DNA from: Neptunomonas sp.
GTDB lineage: Bacteria > Pseudomonadota > Gammaproteobacteria > Pseudomonadales > Balneatricaceae
Reading direction: 5' to 3'
Assembly: GCA_004195305.1 (NCBI GenBank)
Contig: SDWN01000258.1
Location: forward strand, 1 to 7,566
Length of the DNA stretch: 7,566 nt
Below the pieces are notes generated by a model. That model worked only from the letters and a program-made list of their open reading frames with translations, made no database searches and was not told the origin of the DNA. Shown here one piece after another: positions 1-6,933 of the stretch (its first letter is position 1; every line of letters starts with the position of its first letter). A program made the position numbers and the translations under genes.

Positions 1-474
1 TTCACCTTCAGGCAGACGCAGGGTCAGCTCTTTGATGAAGGTAGCCACGTTGGGGTTGGATTCAACCGTACACTCCCACTTCTTGACGCCGAAGACTTCG
101 TCTTCAACTTCGACCTTCATGTCCTGCTTAACCGCAACCTGACACGACAGACGCCAGCCTTCACGCGCCTGACCTTTGGTGAAGTGCCCCTCTTCGGTCG
201 GCAGCATCTCGCCACCGCCCTCTTCGACGATACACTTACACTGCGCACAGGTACCACCGCCACCACAGGCTGATGACAGGAAGATCCCTTGTCCAGCCAG
301 AGTGCCCAGCAGCTTGTCGCCAGCTGGGGCATGGATGGTTTTATCAGGATCACCATTGATCTCGATCTTCACATCGCCACTGGAAACCAGCTTGGAGCGG
401 GCAAAAAGAATCACCGCTACCAGTGCCAGTACCACGACCGTGAACATAACTACACCGAGTATAATTTGTTCCAT
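1..474 (-). CDS. nqrF: NqrF, NADH-oxidising subunit F of Na+-NQR (3' part missing)
   Basis: Entry subunit of the Na+-pumping NADH:quinone oxidoreductase. It takes electrons from NADH on FAD and passes them through a 2Fe-2S cluster into the membrane subunits. Only the first 158 of roughly 400-410 residues are in the window; the FAD- and NAD-binding part lies past the left edge. The protein starts MEQIILGVVMF, with one membrane helix at about residues 3-24, followed by a plant-type ferredoxin domain. Cluster ligands Cys70, Cys76, Cys79 (in CGGGGTCAQC) and Cys111 (in LSCQV) fall at the same numbers as in Vibrio cholerae NqrF, which fixes the ATG at 474. A further Cys81 follows the third ligand and is not expected to bind the cluster. 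The ribosome site is weak (AAAGG at 485-489, 10 nt from the start). It is the last nqr gene here, 37 nt after nqrE. NqrF separates true Nqr from the related Rnf complex. Confidence 0.97.
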   Translation of the reverse strand, partial: MEQIILGVVMFTVVVLALVAVILFARSKLVSSGDVKIEINGDPDKTIHAPAGDKLLGTLAGQGIFLSSACGGGGTCAQCKCIVEEGGGEMLPTEEGHFTKGQAREGWRLSCQVAVKQDMKVEVEDEVFGVKKWECTVESNPNVATFIKELTLRLPEGE

Positions 475-496
475 GTTCGTTTAACCTTTTCTTGTT

Positions 497-509
497 CTGT
501 ACCGTACAG
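497..509. repeat. Short perfect inverted repeat between nqrE and nqrF
   Basis: The sequence CTGTACCGTACAG is a perfect 6-bp dyad around one central base. It lies in the 37-nt spacer just after the nqrE stop codon. As RNA it could form only a small hairpin (5 bp with a 3-nt loop), and no T-run follows it on the minus strand, so it is not a terminator. It may be a weak processing or stabilising hairpin, or chance. The dyad is seen directly; any role is a guess. Confidence 0.35.
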
Positions 510-511
510 CC

Positions 512-1120
512 TTACAGCTGCACCCCAGAGAAGGACATAAAGCCCATCGACATCAGACCGACTGTGATGAAGGTGATACCCAGGCCGCGAAGGCCGTGTG
601 GTACATCGGAGTACTTCAGCTTCTCACGGATCCCCGCCAGAGCGGTGATCGCGAATGCCCAGCCGATACCAGCCCCCAGACCATAAACCACGGACTCGCC
701 GAAGTTGTAGTCACGCTCTACCATGAACAGCGCACCGGCCATGATGGCGCAGTTAACGGTGATCAGCGGCAGGAAGACTCCCAGCGCGTTGTAGAGCGGT
801 GGGAAGTACTTATCCAGAATCATCTCCAGAATTTGCACCATCGCAGCAATTACGCCGATGTACGAGATCAGACCCAAGAAGCTCAGATCAACATCCGGCA
901 GTCCGGCCCAGGCCAGTGCTCCGTCAGCCAACAGGTAGCTGTAGATCAGGTTATTGATCGGTACGGTGATACCCAATACCACGACAACAGCCACTCCCAG
1001 ACCCATTGAGGTCTGCACTTTCTTGGAGATGGCGATAAAAGTACACATCCCCAAGAAGAAGGCCAGTGCCATGTTCTCGATGAAGATCGCCTTAACCAGC
1101 AAACTTATATAATGTTCCAT
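512..1120 (-). CDS. nqrE: NqrE, membrane subunit E of Na+-NQR
   Basis: Integral membrane subunit, 202 residues (Vibrio cholerae 198), hydrophobic throughout with about six helices, and homologous to RnfA. With NqrD it forms the pseudo-symmetric core that holds a 2Fe-2S cluster within the membrane, relaying electrons from NqrF to the FMN of NqrC. The two expected ligand cysteines are present: Cys26 (in LGMCTF) and Cys124 (in TVNCAIM, matching Vibrio Cys120). Glu99 in ILEMILDKYFP matches Vibrio Glu95, one of the acidic residues linked to Na+ uptake. The ATG at 1120 has AGAGG at 1131-1135 upstream. The gene starts 17 nt after the nqrD stop and is followed 37 nt later by nqrF. Nothing looks broken. 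Confidence 0.97.
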   Translation of the reverse strand: MEHYISLLVKAIFIENMALAFFLGMCTFIAISKKVQTSMGLGVAVVVVLGITVPINNLIYSYLLADGALAWAGLPDVDLSFLGLISYIGVIAAMVQILEMILDKYFPPLYNALGVFLPLITVNCAIMAGALFMVERDYNFGESVVYGLGAGIGWAFAITALAGIREKLKYSDVPHGLRGLGITFITVGLMSMGFMSFSGVQL

Positions 1121-1137
1121 CGTTTATTCGCCTCTGC

Positions 1138-1791
1138 TTACTTGGTGTTGGGGGCAATGGTGAAATCTGCCGCTTCCACCTGATTCTTCTTCCAGGTACG
1201 AAGACCCCAGATCATCAGTCCGATGACGAAGAAAGCAGACGGAGGTAGCAGCATCATACCGTTGGCCACATACCAGCCACCGTTATTGACCAGAGACAGC
1301 ACCTCGAAGCCAAACAGCGAACCGGAACCGAACAACTCGCGGACAAATCCAACGAACATCAGTACCGCACCGTATCCCAGTCCGTTACCGATACCGTCCA
1401 TGAAGCTGATCCCAGGAGGATTCTTCATGGCGAAGGCTTCGGCGCGGCCCATTACGATACAGTTGGTAATAATCAGGCCAACAAATACCGACAGTTGCTT
1501 GGACAGGTCGTAAGCAAAGGCTTTGAGCACCTGGTCGACCACGATTACCAACGAGGCGATGATAGTCATCTGTACGATGATCCGAATAGCACCCGGTATA
1601 TGGTTACGGATCGCGGAGATAAACAGGTTCGAAAACGCCGTTACCGCGATAACCGCCAGACTCATCACCAGCGCCACATTCAACGAACTGGTTACCGCCA
1701 GGGCAGAACAGATACCCAGGATCTGCAGAGCGATCGGGTTGTTCTCGACGACCGGAGTCGTCAGGACTTCTTTAGCAGTCACTTTAGCCAT
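1138..1791 (-). CDS. nqrD: NqrD, membrane subunit D of Na+-NQR
   Basis: Integral membrane subunit, 217 residues (Vibrio cholerae 210), homologous to RnfE and a structural partner of NqrE. Cys28 (in LGICSALAVT) and Cys111 (in TNCIVMGRAEAFA) match Vibrio Cys29 and Cys112, which share the intramembrane 2Fe-2S cluster with NqrE. Asp132 in GISFMDGIGNGLGY matches Vibrio Asp133, an acidic residue important for Na+ uptake. About six helices can be seen; the C-terminal tail after the last helix is polar (from about residue 196). The ATG at 1791 lies 2 nt after the nqrC stop, with GAGGTG at 1797-1802 as ribosome site inside the end of nqrC, so translation of C and D is probably coupled. Confidence 0.97.
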   Translation of the reverse strand: MAKVTAKEVLTTPVVENNPIALQILGICSALAVTSSLNVALVMSLAVIAVTAFSNLFISAIRNHIPGAIRIIVQMTIIASLVIVVDQVLKAFAYDLSKQLSVFVGLIITNCIVMGRAEAFAMKNPPGISFMDGIGNGLGYGAVLMFVGFVRELFGSGSLFGFEVLSLVNNGGWYVANGMMLLPPSAFFVIGLMIWGLRTWKKNQVEAADFTIAPNTK

Positions 1792-1793
1792 GA

Positions 1794-2579
1794 TTACACC
1801 TCACCCGCACGCAGTTTAGCCAGGAAGGGAGCGTAGCCATTCTCGCCCAGCCAGAACTGAACTAGATTGGTTACACCGTTAGCGGTCAGCGTCGCTCCGG
1901 CCAGACCATCAATCTGATGGGCAGCAGCCTTGTTAGCGGGATCGACCTTACCCTTGATCAGACCGATAGCTGCCGTGCTGGCGTCATTGCTGGCGAACAC
2001 TTTCTTGCCAGGCCATGACGCTTTCCAGCGAGGATTGTCGACTTCGCCACCCAGACCCGGAGTCTCTGCGTGCGAGTAGAAACCCAGACCGACGACAGTA
2101 TTTAAGTCACCTTCCAGTGCCATAAAGCCATACAGCGTTGACCACAGCCCCTTACCGTGAATTGGCAGAATCAAGGTCTCAACCACATCGCCGCTCTTGA
2201 CCATATACAGGGTCTTATAACGGGCATGCTTCTTGATACCGGCCTGATCTTGATCAGAGGTCAATTTAACCGCCTGCTCGGGATCCTTCACCGCTTTGGC
2301 TTCATCGTAAGTAGCAGGGTCGATATCGTCGGCCCAGCTGTTGGTTTGCATATCCAGAACCCGAGCCACCACAGAGCTGTCGAACAGCTCATTAACATCT
2401 TTACCGGTAGCATCGATGTTGGCAGCAGCCAGGATATTGGTCTTCTTATCCAACGCCTTGTTAGCCAGCTGCAGAGGCTTCAAGCCTACCGCTGCGGCTG
2501 ATACGAGCACTGCGCAAACCACACACAGAGAGATCGTAACGATCAGCGTTTTGGAGATCGTATCGTTATTAGCTGACAT
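1794..2579 (-). CDS. nqrC: NqrC, covalent-FMN subunit C of Na+-NQR
   Basis: Subunit with one N-terminal membrane helix (about residues 9-31) and a large periplasmic FMN-binding domain, 261 residues, homologous to RnfG. It accepts electrons from the NqrD/NqrE cluster and passes them to NqrB. The flavinylation motif is DGLAGATLTANG; Thr230 (codon 1890-1892) is the residue expected to carry FMN by a phosphoester bond placed by ApbE, equal to Vibrio cholerae Thr225. The residue three before it is Ala, where I recall Ser in Vibrio. The region HAETPGLGGEVDNPRW (about 170-185) is also typical of the family. The ATG at 2579 lies inside nqrB (11-nt overlap), with GGAGG at 2590-2594 upstream, so B and C are translationally coupled. 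An apbE gene should lie elsewhere, often after nqrF. Confidence 0.97.
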   Translation of the reverse strand: MSANNDTISKTLIVTISLCVVCAVLVSAAAVGLKPLQLANKALDKKTNILAAANIDATGKDVNELFDSSVVARVLDMQTNSWADDIDPATYDEAKAVKDPEQAVKLTSDQDQAGIKKHARYKTLYMVKSGDVVETLILPIHGKGLWSTLYGFMALEGDLNTVVGLGFYSHAETPGLGGEVDNPRWKASWPGKKVFASNDASTAAIGLIKGKVDPANKAAAHQIDGLAGATLTANGVTNLVQFWLGENGYAPFLAKLRAGEV

Positions 2580-3774
2580 TGCGTAACTTCCTCCGCTTGA
2601 TGTTGGCCTGCACCACGAAATGGTCGATCAATGGTGCAAACAGGTTGGCAAACAGGATTGCCAGCATCATGCCTTCAGGGAAGGCCGGGTTGACCACACG
2701 GATCAGCACCACCATCAGCCCGATCAACGCGCCGAAGTACCACTTACCCTTATTGGTCATCGAGGCAGACACCGGATCGGTCGCCATAAACAACATACCG
2801 AATGCGAAACCACCCAGAGATAAGTGCCACCAGAACGGCAGACCAAACATCGGATTAGTATCGGAACCGATCATATTGAACAGTAACGTGGTCGCTATCA
2901 TGCCGACCATGACGCCAGCAACGATACGCCAGGCTGCGATCTTGAAGAACATCAGTGCCGCGCCACCGATCAGGATAGCAAGCGTGCTCACCTCACCCAC
3001 AGAACCCTGGATATTACCGATAAAGCTATCCATCCAGGTGATGTTGTTGGCCAGAATCTCTTCCACTCCACCTACTGCCGCCAGACCTAGCGGGGTCGCA
3101 CCGGCAAAGCCGTCAACTGCAGTCCAGACCGCGTCACCCGACAACTGAGCCGGATAGGCAAAGAACAGGAACGCACGTCCCGCCAACGCCGGGTTGAGGA
3201 AGTTTTTGCCGGTACCACCGAACACTTCCTTACCGATCACGACACCAAAGCTGATACCCAGCGCTACCTGCCACAGTGGGATCGATGGTGGCAGAATCAG
3301 CGCAAACAGGATAGAGGTCACGAAGAAACCTTCGTTCACTTCATGGCCACGCTTCATCGCAAACAGTACTTCCCAGAATCCGCCAACAATAAAGGTGGTC
3401 AGATAGATGGGGAGCCAATATACGAAGCCGTAGATAAAGTTATCCCAGCTACTTAGGGGGTCATGCCCCGCCAGCGCATCGATGAGGCTGCCACGCCAGC
3501 CTTCAGCCTCGGTCAGACCTCCTGCTATTGCGGTGTTTGCCTGGAAACCCAAAAAGTAGGCACCCGCAAAAACAGCCGGGAAGGTACAGGCCCACACCAG
3601 GATCATCATCCGTTTCAGGTCAACCATATCGCGCACGTGCGATGCGGTCTTAGTTACCTGACCCGGGGTGTAGAAAATGGTATCGGCCGCTTCATACAGG
3701 GCATACCAATTTTCGTATTTACCGCCTTTATGGAAATGCGGCTCCATCTTGTCGAGAATATTTCTGATGCTCAC
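2569..3774 (-). CDS. nqrB: NqrB, quinone- and FMN-binding membrane subunit B of Na+-NQR
   Basis: Main membrane subunit, 401 residues (Vibrio cholerae 415), homologous to RnfD. It holds covalent FMN and riboflavin, and contributes to ubiquinone reduction and the Na+ path. Thr227 in DGFAGATPLG (codon 3094-3096) is the expected FMN attachment site, equal to Vibrio Thr236. Gly131-Gly132 in VGGFWEVL match Vibrio Gly140-Gly141, where changes give resistance to HQNO or korormicin; Glu135 matches Glu144. Asp333 (in ATDPVSA) and Asp384 (in PLIDHF) match Vibrio Asp346 and Asp397, both tied to Na+ handling. The start is GTG: no ATG gives the family's N-terminus (MSIRNILDKMEPHF against MGLKKFLEDIEHHF), and a perfect AGGAGG sits 8 nt upstream. 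The gene begins 3 nt after the nqrA stop. Confidence 0.97.
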   Translation of the reverse strand: MSIRNILDKMEPHFHKGGKYENWYALYEAADTIFYTPGQVTKTASHVRDMVDLKRMMILVWACTFPAVFAGAYFLGFQANTAIAGGLTEAEGWRGSLIDALAGHDPLSSWDNFIYGFVYWLPIYLTTFIVGGFWEVLFAMKRGHEVNEGFFVTSILFALILPPSIPLWQVALGISFGVVIGKEVFGGTGKNFLNPALAGRAFLFFAYPAQLSGDAVWTAVDGFAGATPLGLAAVGGVEEILANNITWMDSFIGNIQGSVGEVSTLAILIGGAALMFFKIAAWRIVAGVMVGMIATTLLFNMIGSDTNPMFGLPFWWHLSLGGFAFGMLFMATDPVSASMTNKGKWYFGALIGLMVVLIRVVNPAFPEGMMLAILFANLFAPLIDHFVVQANIKRRKLRNVS

Positions 3775-3777
3775 GAA

Positions 3778-5106
3778 TTAGCCCTCCTTCAAGATGTTGG
3801 TCAGGTTGTCGCGAAGGATTACGCCGTACTCATACTTACCGGTACAGGCATAAGTACAGAGTGCCAGATCCTCTTCGTCCAACTCCAGAGCACCCAATGC
3901 GATCGCTTCATCCATATCACCCACCACCAGCGCACGTAGCAACTGAGTTGGCAGAATATCCAGCGGCATCACCTCTTCAAACTGCCCAACCGGCACCATG
4001 GCTCGCTCGGAACCGTTGGTGGTGGTGGTAAAGTCGAACAACTTGCCCGCTTTCAGCTTGCCTGTGACGATATTCAGCAACGAGTGTTTCTCAGCACCAG
4101 GAGCGATCCAACCCAAAAAGTCGCGTGAACGGCCTTCGAGCAGCACACTGATCTGGGTGGCATAGCGTGACAGGTAGGCCAGAGCCCCTTCTGCGGTACG
4201 GCCATTAAACACCGAACCGGAAATGACCCGGTTATCCGCATTTTTGACCAGGCCCGCAACCAGCTGGTCTGTATTAGCCCCTAGACGGGTACGGATAAGG
4301 ATGGGGTCAGGTACTTGCGGGCCTGCCAAGGAAACTACGCGCTCAGTCCACAGAGCACCGGTTTCAAACAGCTTGCCGACAGCGATAACGTCCTGATAAC
4401 CAATGGTCCAAACCACTTTATTCTCATTCACAGGATCGAGGAAGTGGATATGGGTACCGGCGTTACCCGCAGGATGGATACCGCTAAACTCCTGCACGGT
4501 CGCTTCTGCAGCGGCCGGTACAGCAGCACCCGCGGCTTTACACAGGTACAGTTTGCCCTGAACCAGCTTGGACAAAAACTGCTGACCAGCAACAAACGCG
4601 TCTTTCTGCTCGGCGATGATCACAGCAGGATCAGCAGCCAGCGGATTGCTGTCCATCGCAGTGATAAAGATCGAGTTAGGCGCGCTCTCAGGGGCCGGGA
4701 CCATACTGAACGGACGCGTACGCAACGCGGTCCACAGACCCGATTCAACCAGATTCTCAACGACTTGCTCGCGCGTGACCTGCGCGGCATCGTACTTAGA
4801 AAATTCTACAGCATCGCTACCATCAACATCGATTACGACAGACTGCAATACACGTTTTTCACCACGGTTAATCGCCGACACCACTCCACTAGCAGGAGCG
4901 GTGAATTTGACACCGGGCGTTTTCTTATCGGAAAAAATCACCTGGCCGAGTTTTACTCGATCACCTTCACGGACTGACATAGTCGGCTTCATGCCGATAT
5001 AATCAAATCCAACGATGGCTACTGAGTTCACCTGCGAACCATTAATAATGGTCTGCTTCGGTGCTCCGGCAATAGGTAGATCCAGACCCTTTGTGATCTT
5101 GATCAT
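3778..5106 (-). CDS. nqrA: NqrA, cytoplasmic subunit A of Na+-NQR
   Basis: Peripheral cytoplasmic subunit, 442 residues from the chosen start, homologous to RnfC but without its 4Fe-4S clusters. It binds to NqrB and has been linked to ubiquinone binding. The N-terminus MIKITKGLDLPIAGAP matches the family (MITIKKGLDLPIAG in Vibrio cholerae), followed by a biotinyl/lipoyl-like segment (PTMSVREGDRVKLGQVIF, then TAPASGVV), a central region, and the C-terminal CTYACTGKYEYG with two cysteines (417, 421). I recall Pro where Thr stands after the second Cys in other NqrA, but cannot confirm it. A GTG at 5115 would add three residues; the ATG at 5106 is preferred because it fits the family and leaves GGGTGAGG free as ribosome site. 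First gene of the operon; nqrB follows after 3 nt. Confidence 0.97.
   Translation of the reverse strand: MIKITKGLDLPIAGAPKQTIINGSQVNSVAIVGFDYIGMKPTMSVREGDRVKLGQVIFSDKKTPGVKFTAPASGVVSAINRGEKRVLQSVVIDVDGSDAVEFSKYDAAQVTREQVVENLVESGLWTALRTRPFSMVPAPESAPNSIFITAMDSNPLAADPAVIIAEQKDAFVAGQQFLSKLVQGKLYLCKAAGAAVPAAAEATVQEFSGIHPAGNAGTHIHFLDPVNENKVVWTIGYQDVIAVGKLFETGALWTERVVSLAGPQVPDPILIRTRLGANTDQLVAGLVKNADNRVISGSVFNGRTAEGALAYLSRYATQISVLLEGRSRDFLGWIAPGAEKHSLLNIVTGKLKAGKLFDFTTTTNGSERAMVPVGQFEEVMPLDILPTQLLRALVVGDMDEAIALGALELDEEDLALCTYACTGKYEYGVILRDNLTNILKEG
3783..3788 (-). promoter_or_regulatory. Ribosome binding site of nqrB
   Basis: A perfect AGGAGG on the minus strand lies 8 nt before the GTG codon at 3774, within the last codons of nqrA. 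It supports GTG as the nqrB start and coupling of nqrB translation to nqrA. Confidence 0.85.
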
Positions 5107-5109
5107 GCG

Positions 5110-5117
5110 CCTCACCC
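5110..5117 (-). promoter_or_regulatory. Ribosome binding site of nqrA
   Basis: GGGTGAGG on the minus strand ends 3 nt before the ATG at 5106. The spacing is short if the final GAGG pairs and better if GGGTG pairs. It overlaps the alternative GTG codon at 5113-5115, which has no comparable site of its own, so it favours the ATG as start. Confidence 0.55.
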
Positions 5118-5162
5118 AATCAAAAGCTCAATGTTTCAGAGTCTTATAGAGAAAAACAGAGC

Positions 5163-5189
5163 AGAAAAAACACCCCCTCTCTTTTTTCT
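5163..5189 (-). repeat. Inverted repeat in the nqr operon leader
   Basis: AGAAAAAA (5163-5170) and TTTTTTCT (5182-5189) form a perfect 8-bp dyad around an 11-nt spacer that is G-rich on the transcribed strand (GAGAGGGGGTG). It lies 57 nt upstream of the nqrA ATG and inside the predicted transcript. The arms are nearly all A/T, so the hairpin is weak and unlike an intrinsic terminator. It could be a protein site, a leader structure, or chance in an A-rich region. Confidence 0.4.
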
Positions 5190-5217
5190 ATCTAGACCCA
5201 ACTAAAAAAATCGCGTA

Positions 5218-5246
5218 ATTATAAAGATTTAACCCAGAAAACTCCA
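5218..5246 (-). promoter_or_regulatory. Candidate sigma-70 promoter of the nqr operon
   Basis: On the minus strand a perfect -10 box TATAAT (5218-5223) follows a poor -35 box TGGAGT (5241-5246; 3 of 6 matches) after 17 nt. Transcription would start near 5211, about 105 nt before the nqrA ATG. The weak -35 suggests either modest activity or help from an activator; no operator was recognised. A second TATAAG at 5143-5148 is nearer to the gene but has no -35 partner. Confidence 0.5.
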
Positions 5247-5351
5247 CTCGCCCAAAGGCTTATATCCATCTTCAAATTGAGTATTTTCACTGAAACTCAG
5301 GCCTTTAATCAGCGACTGACAAATGGCAACAAACTACAGGGAGACTTGAAC

Positions 5352-5372
5352 AAAAAAACCGCCCGAAGGCGG
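5352..5372 (-). terminator. Intrinsic terminator after gap
   Basis: Read on the minus strand, CCGCC, loop TTCG, GGCGG, then seven T. The 5-bp all-GC stem closes a C(UUCG)G tetraloop, an exceptionally stable loop, and the T-run (5352-5358 complement) follows immediately. It lies 57 nt after the gap stop codon and upstream of the nqr promoter, so it separates gap from nqr transcription. The other strand has no T-run after the stem, so it works only for gap. Confidence 0.92.
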
Positions 5373-5429
5373 CTTATAGACCGGATGCGCTGCACGCCAC
5401 CAATCCAGGCGAGCAGCACATAAAAACCG

Positions 5430-6860
5430 CTACCCCTCCACAGGATAAGCAGGAAGCGCCGTTTGAGTCATCTGCTGCAACATACGCACAACCTGACAGC
5501 TGTAACCGAACTCATTGTCATACCAGACATAGAGCACGCAGGAATCGCCGCTGACGATCGTCGCCAAACCATCCACAATACCTGCTGAACGCGATCCAAC
5601 GAAGTCCGAAGAGACCGCCTCAGGTGAATTACTGTAATCAACCTGCTTCTGCAGATTGGAATGCAGCGCGACATGGCGCAGGAAGTCATTCATCTCTTCC
5701 TTGGTCGTGCTCTTCTCAAGGTTCAGATTCAGAATCGCCATCGATACGTTCGGGGTAGGAACCCGTATTGAATTTCCGGTCAGCTTACCTTCCATCTCTG
5801 GCAACGCCTTGGAAACAGCTTTGGCAGCACCGGTCTCGGTCAACACCATATTCAGCGCAGCTGAGCGCCCGCGGCGATCGCCCTTATGGTAGTTGTCGAT
5901 CAAATTCTGATCGTTGGTATAAGCATGCACGGTTTCAACGTGGCCGTTCTTAACCCCAAACTTATCGTTAACCGCCTTCAAGATCGGCGCGATGGCATTG
6001 GTGGTACAGGATGCCGCCGACAGAATCTTGTCGTCCACAGCGATATCATGAGTATTAACACCCATAACGATATTTTTAATCCCCTTACCCGGCGCAGTCA
6101 GAATAACCCGGGAAGCACCATTGGCACGCAGGTGTAGCGACAACCCATCTTCGTCACGCCACTTACCGGTATTATCGATCACAACCGCATTGCTGATGCC
6201 GTAAGCGGTATAGTCGATGGTATCCGGGGCGTCGGCATAGATAACCTTGATCACATTACCGTTAGCGATCAGCGCATTGTTTTCTTCATCGACAATGATT
6301 GTCCCCAGGAAGGAGCCGTGAACCGAGTCACGTCGCAGCAAGCTGGCACGCTTCTCAAGATCACCACCACTACCACGAACCACGATTGCACGCAGGCGCA
6401 ACGAGTGGCCACCACCCGTTTTTTCGATCAGCAGTCGCGCCAACAGACGCCCTATACGACCAAAACCGTAGAGCACAACATCGGTCGGCGTAGTTTCGTC
6501 ACCATTTTTAAGCGCGCCCGCCAGCTCCTGCTGCAGGAACTCTTCGAGAGACTGGCTACCGCCCTCTTTTCGAAACTTGACCGCCAGCTTGCCGATATCA
6601 ATATGGGCACGCCCAAGATCCATCTTGCTCATCGCCTGCACCACCGGATAGGTGTCATGCACAGACAGCTCTTCGCCCTCAATCTGACGCACATAACGAT
6701 GCGCCTTGAGGATATTAACAACAGAACGATTGACGATAATTTTACCGAAAATAGAGGATTCAATCTCTCGGTCGCGGTAAAGACCACCAATTGTCGGAAT
6801 CATAGATTCAGCAACGGCTTCACGCGCTTTCCAATCAGCAAAGACTTGTTCTTGACTCAC
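5430..6860 (-). CDS. gap: Long-form glyceraldehyde-3-phosphate dehydrogenase
   Basis: Phosphorylating GAPDH, interconverting glyceraldehyde 3-phosphate and 1,3-bisphosphoglycerate with NAD(P). It has 476 residues where the usual enzyme has about 335: residues 1 to about 125 are an extension that I do not recognise, rich in charged residues and probably helical. The Rossmann start YGFGRIGR is at 131-138, the DSVHG motif at 178-182, catalytic Cys285 in SAASCTTNAIAP, its His312 in TVHAYTNDQN, STGAAKAV-like TETGAAKAV at 341-349, RVPTPNVS at 366-373 and WYDNEFGYS at 446-454. The position of the NAD-selecting Asp (AIND in E. coli GapA) appears to be Arg162 (AIVVRGSGGD), which hints at NADP use or a relaxed choice; this is inference. 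The start is GTG, with GGAG 8 nt upstream. It resembles the gap gene beside mfd in P. aeruginosa (PA3001). Confidence 0.93.
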   Translation of the reverse strand: MSQEQVFADWKAREAVAESMIPTIGGLYRDREIESSIFGKIIVNRSVVNILKAHRYVRQIEGEELSVHDTYPVVQAMSKMDLGRAHIDIGKLAVKFRKEGGSQSLEEFLQQELAGALKNGDETTPTDVVLYGFGRIGRLLARLLIEKTGGGHSLRLRAIVVRGSGGDLEKRASLLRRDSVHGSFLGTIIVDEENNALIANGNVIKVIYADAPDTIDYTAYGISNAVVIDNTGKWRDEDGLSLHLRANGASRVILTAPGKGIKNIVMGVNTHDIAVDDKILSAASCTTNAIAPILKAVNDKFGVKNGHVETVHAYTNDQNLIDNYHKGDRRGRSAALNMVLTETGAAKAVSKALPEMEGKLTGNSIRVPTPNVSMAILNLNLEKSTTKEEMNDFLRHVALHSNLQKQVDYSNSPEAVSSDFVGSRSAGIVDGLATIVSGDSCVLYVWYDNEFGYSCQVVRMLQQMTQTALPAYPVEG

Positions 6861-6868
6861 AGGGGCTA

Positions 6869-6872
6869 CTCC
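6869..6872 (-). promoter_or_regulatory. Ribosome binding site of gap
   Basis: GGAG (in TTGGAGTAG) on the minus strand lies 8 nt before the GTG at 6858-6860. No ATG occurs between it and that codon, and the first ATG of the frame is codon 20, so the site decides for the GTG start. Confidence 0.7.
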
Positions 6873-6904
6873 AATGGCGTCAGACGGGGGAATTTTGAGG
6901 CCGA

Positions 6905-6933
6905 ATTATGCACTTTTATCGACGCCCGATCAA
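6905..6933 (-). promoter_or_regulatory. Candidate sigma-70 promoter of gap
   Basis: On the minus strand, -35 TTGATC (6928-6933, 4 of 6) and -10 CATAAT (6905-6910, 5 of 6) stand 17 nt apart. Transcription would begin near 6898, leaving a leader of about 38 nt that contains the ribosome site. No operator for a carbon-metabolism regulator was recognised nearby. Confidence 0.6.

Larger units (their letters stand above)
5107..5429. other. Non-coding region between nqrA and gap
   Basis: This 323-nt gap holds no convincing gene on either strand. Read towards nqrA it contains first the terminator of gap (5352-5372), then about 100 nt with no clear signal, then a promoter candidate (5218-5246) and an A/T-rich leader of about 100 nt with an inverted repeat (5163-5189). 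It is noticeably more AT-rich than the flanking genes. I see no known riboswitch fold, tRNA or insertion sequence remnant. In P. aeruginosa PAO1 the transporter gene aroP1 occupies this place, as I recall; there is no recognisable remnant of it here. Confidence 0.7.

Noticed and set aside
1138..3774. Possibility that the operon is rnf rather than nqr
   Set aside because: The cluster has NqrF with its plant-type ferredoxin domain, an NqrA-type first gene without 4Fe-4S motifs, and gene order A-B-C-D-E-F; Rnf has rnfB and rnfC ferredoxins and a different order.
4315..4977. 220-codon open frame on the plus strand
   Set aside because: It is wholly antisense to nqrA, its product resembles no family, and nqrA is unmistakable; the frame is a by-product of nqrA codon use.
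5107..5115. Upstream GTG start adding three residues to NqrA
   Set aside because: The family begins at the MIKITKGLDLP methionine, and the GTG overlaps the likely ribosome site of the ATG.
5143..5148. TATAAG as a second nqr promoter close to nqrA
   Set aside because: No acceptable -35 box stands 16-18 nt upstream (only T-rich sequence).
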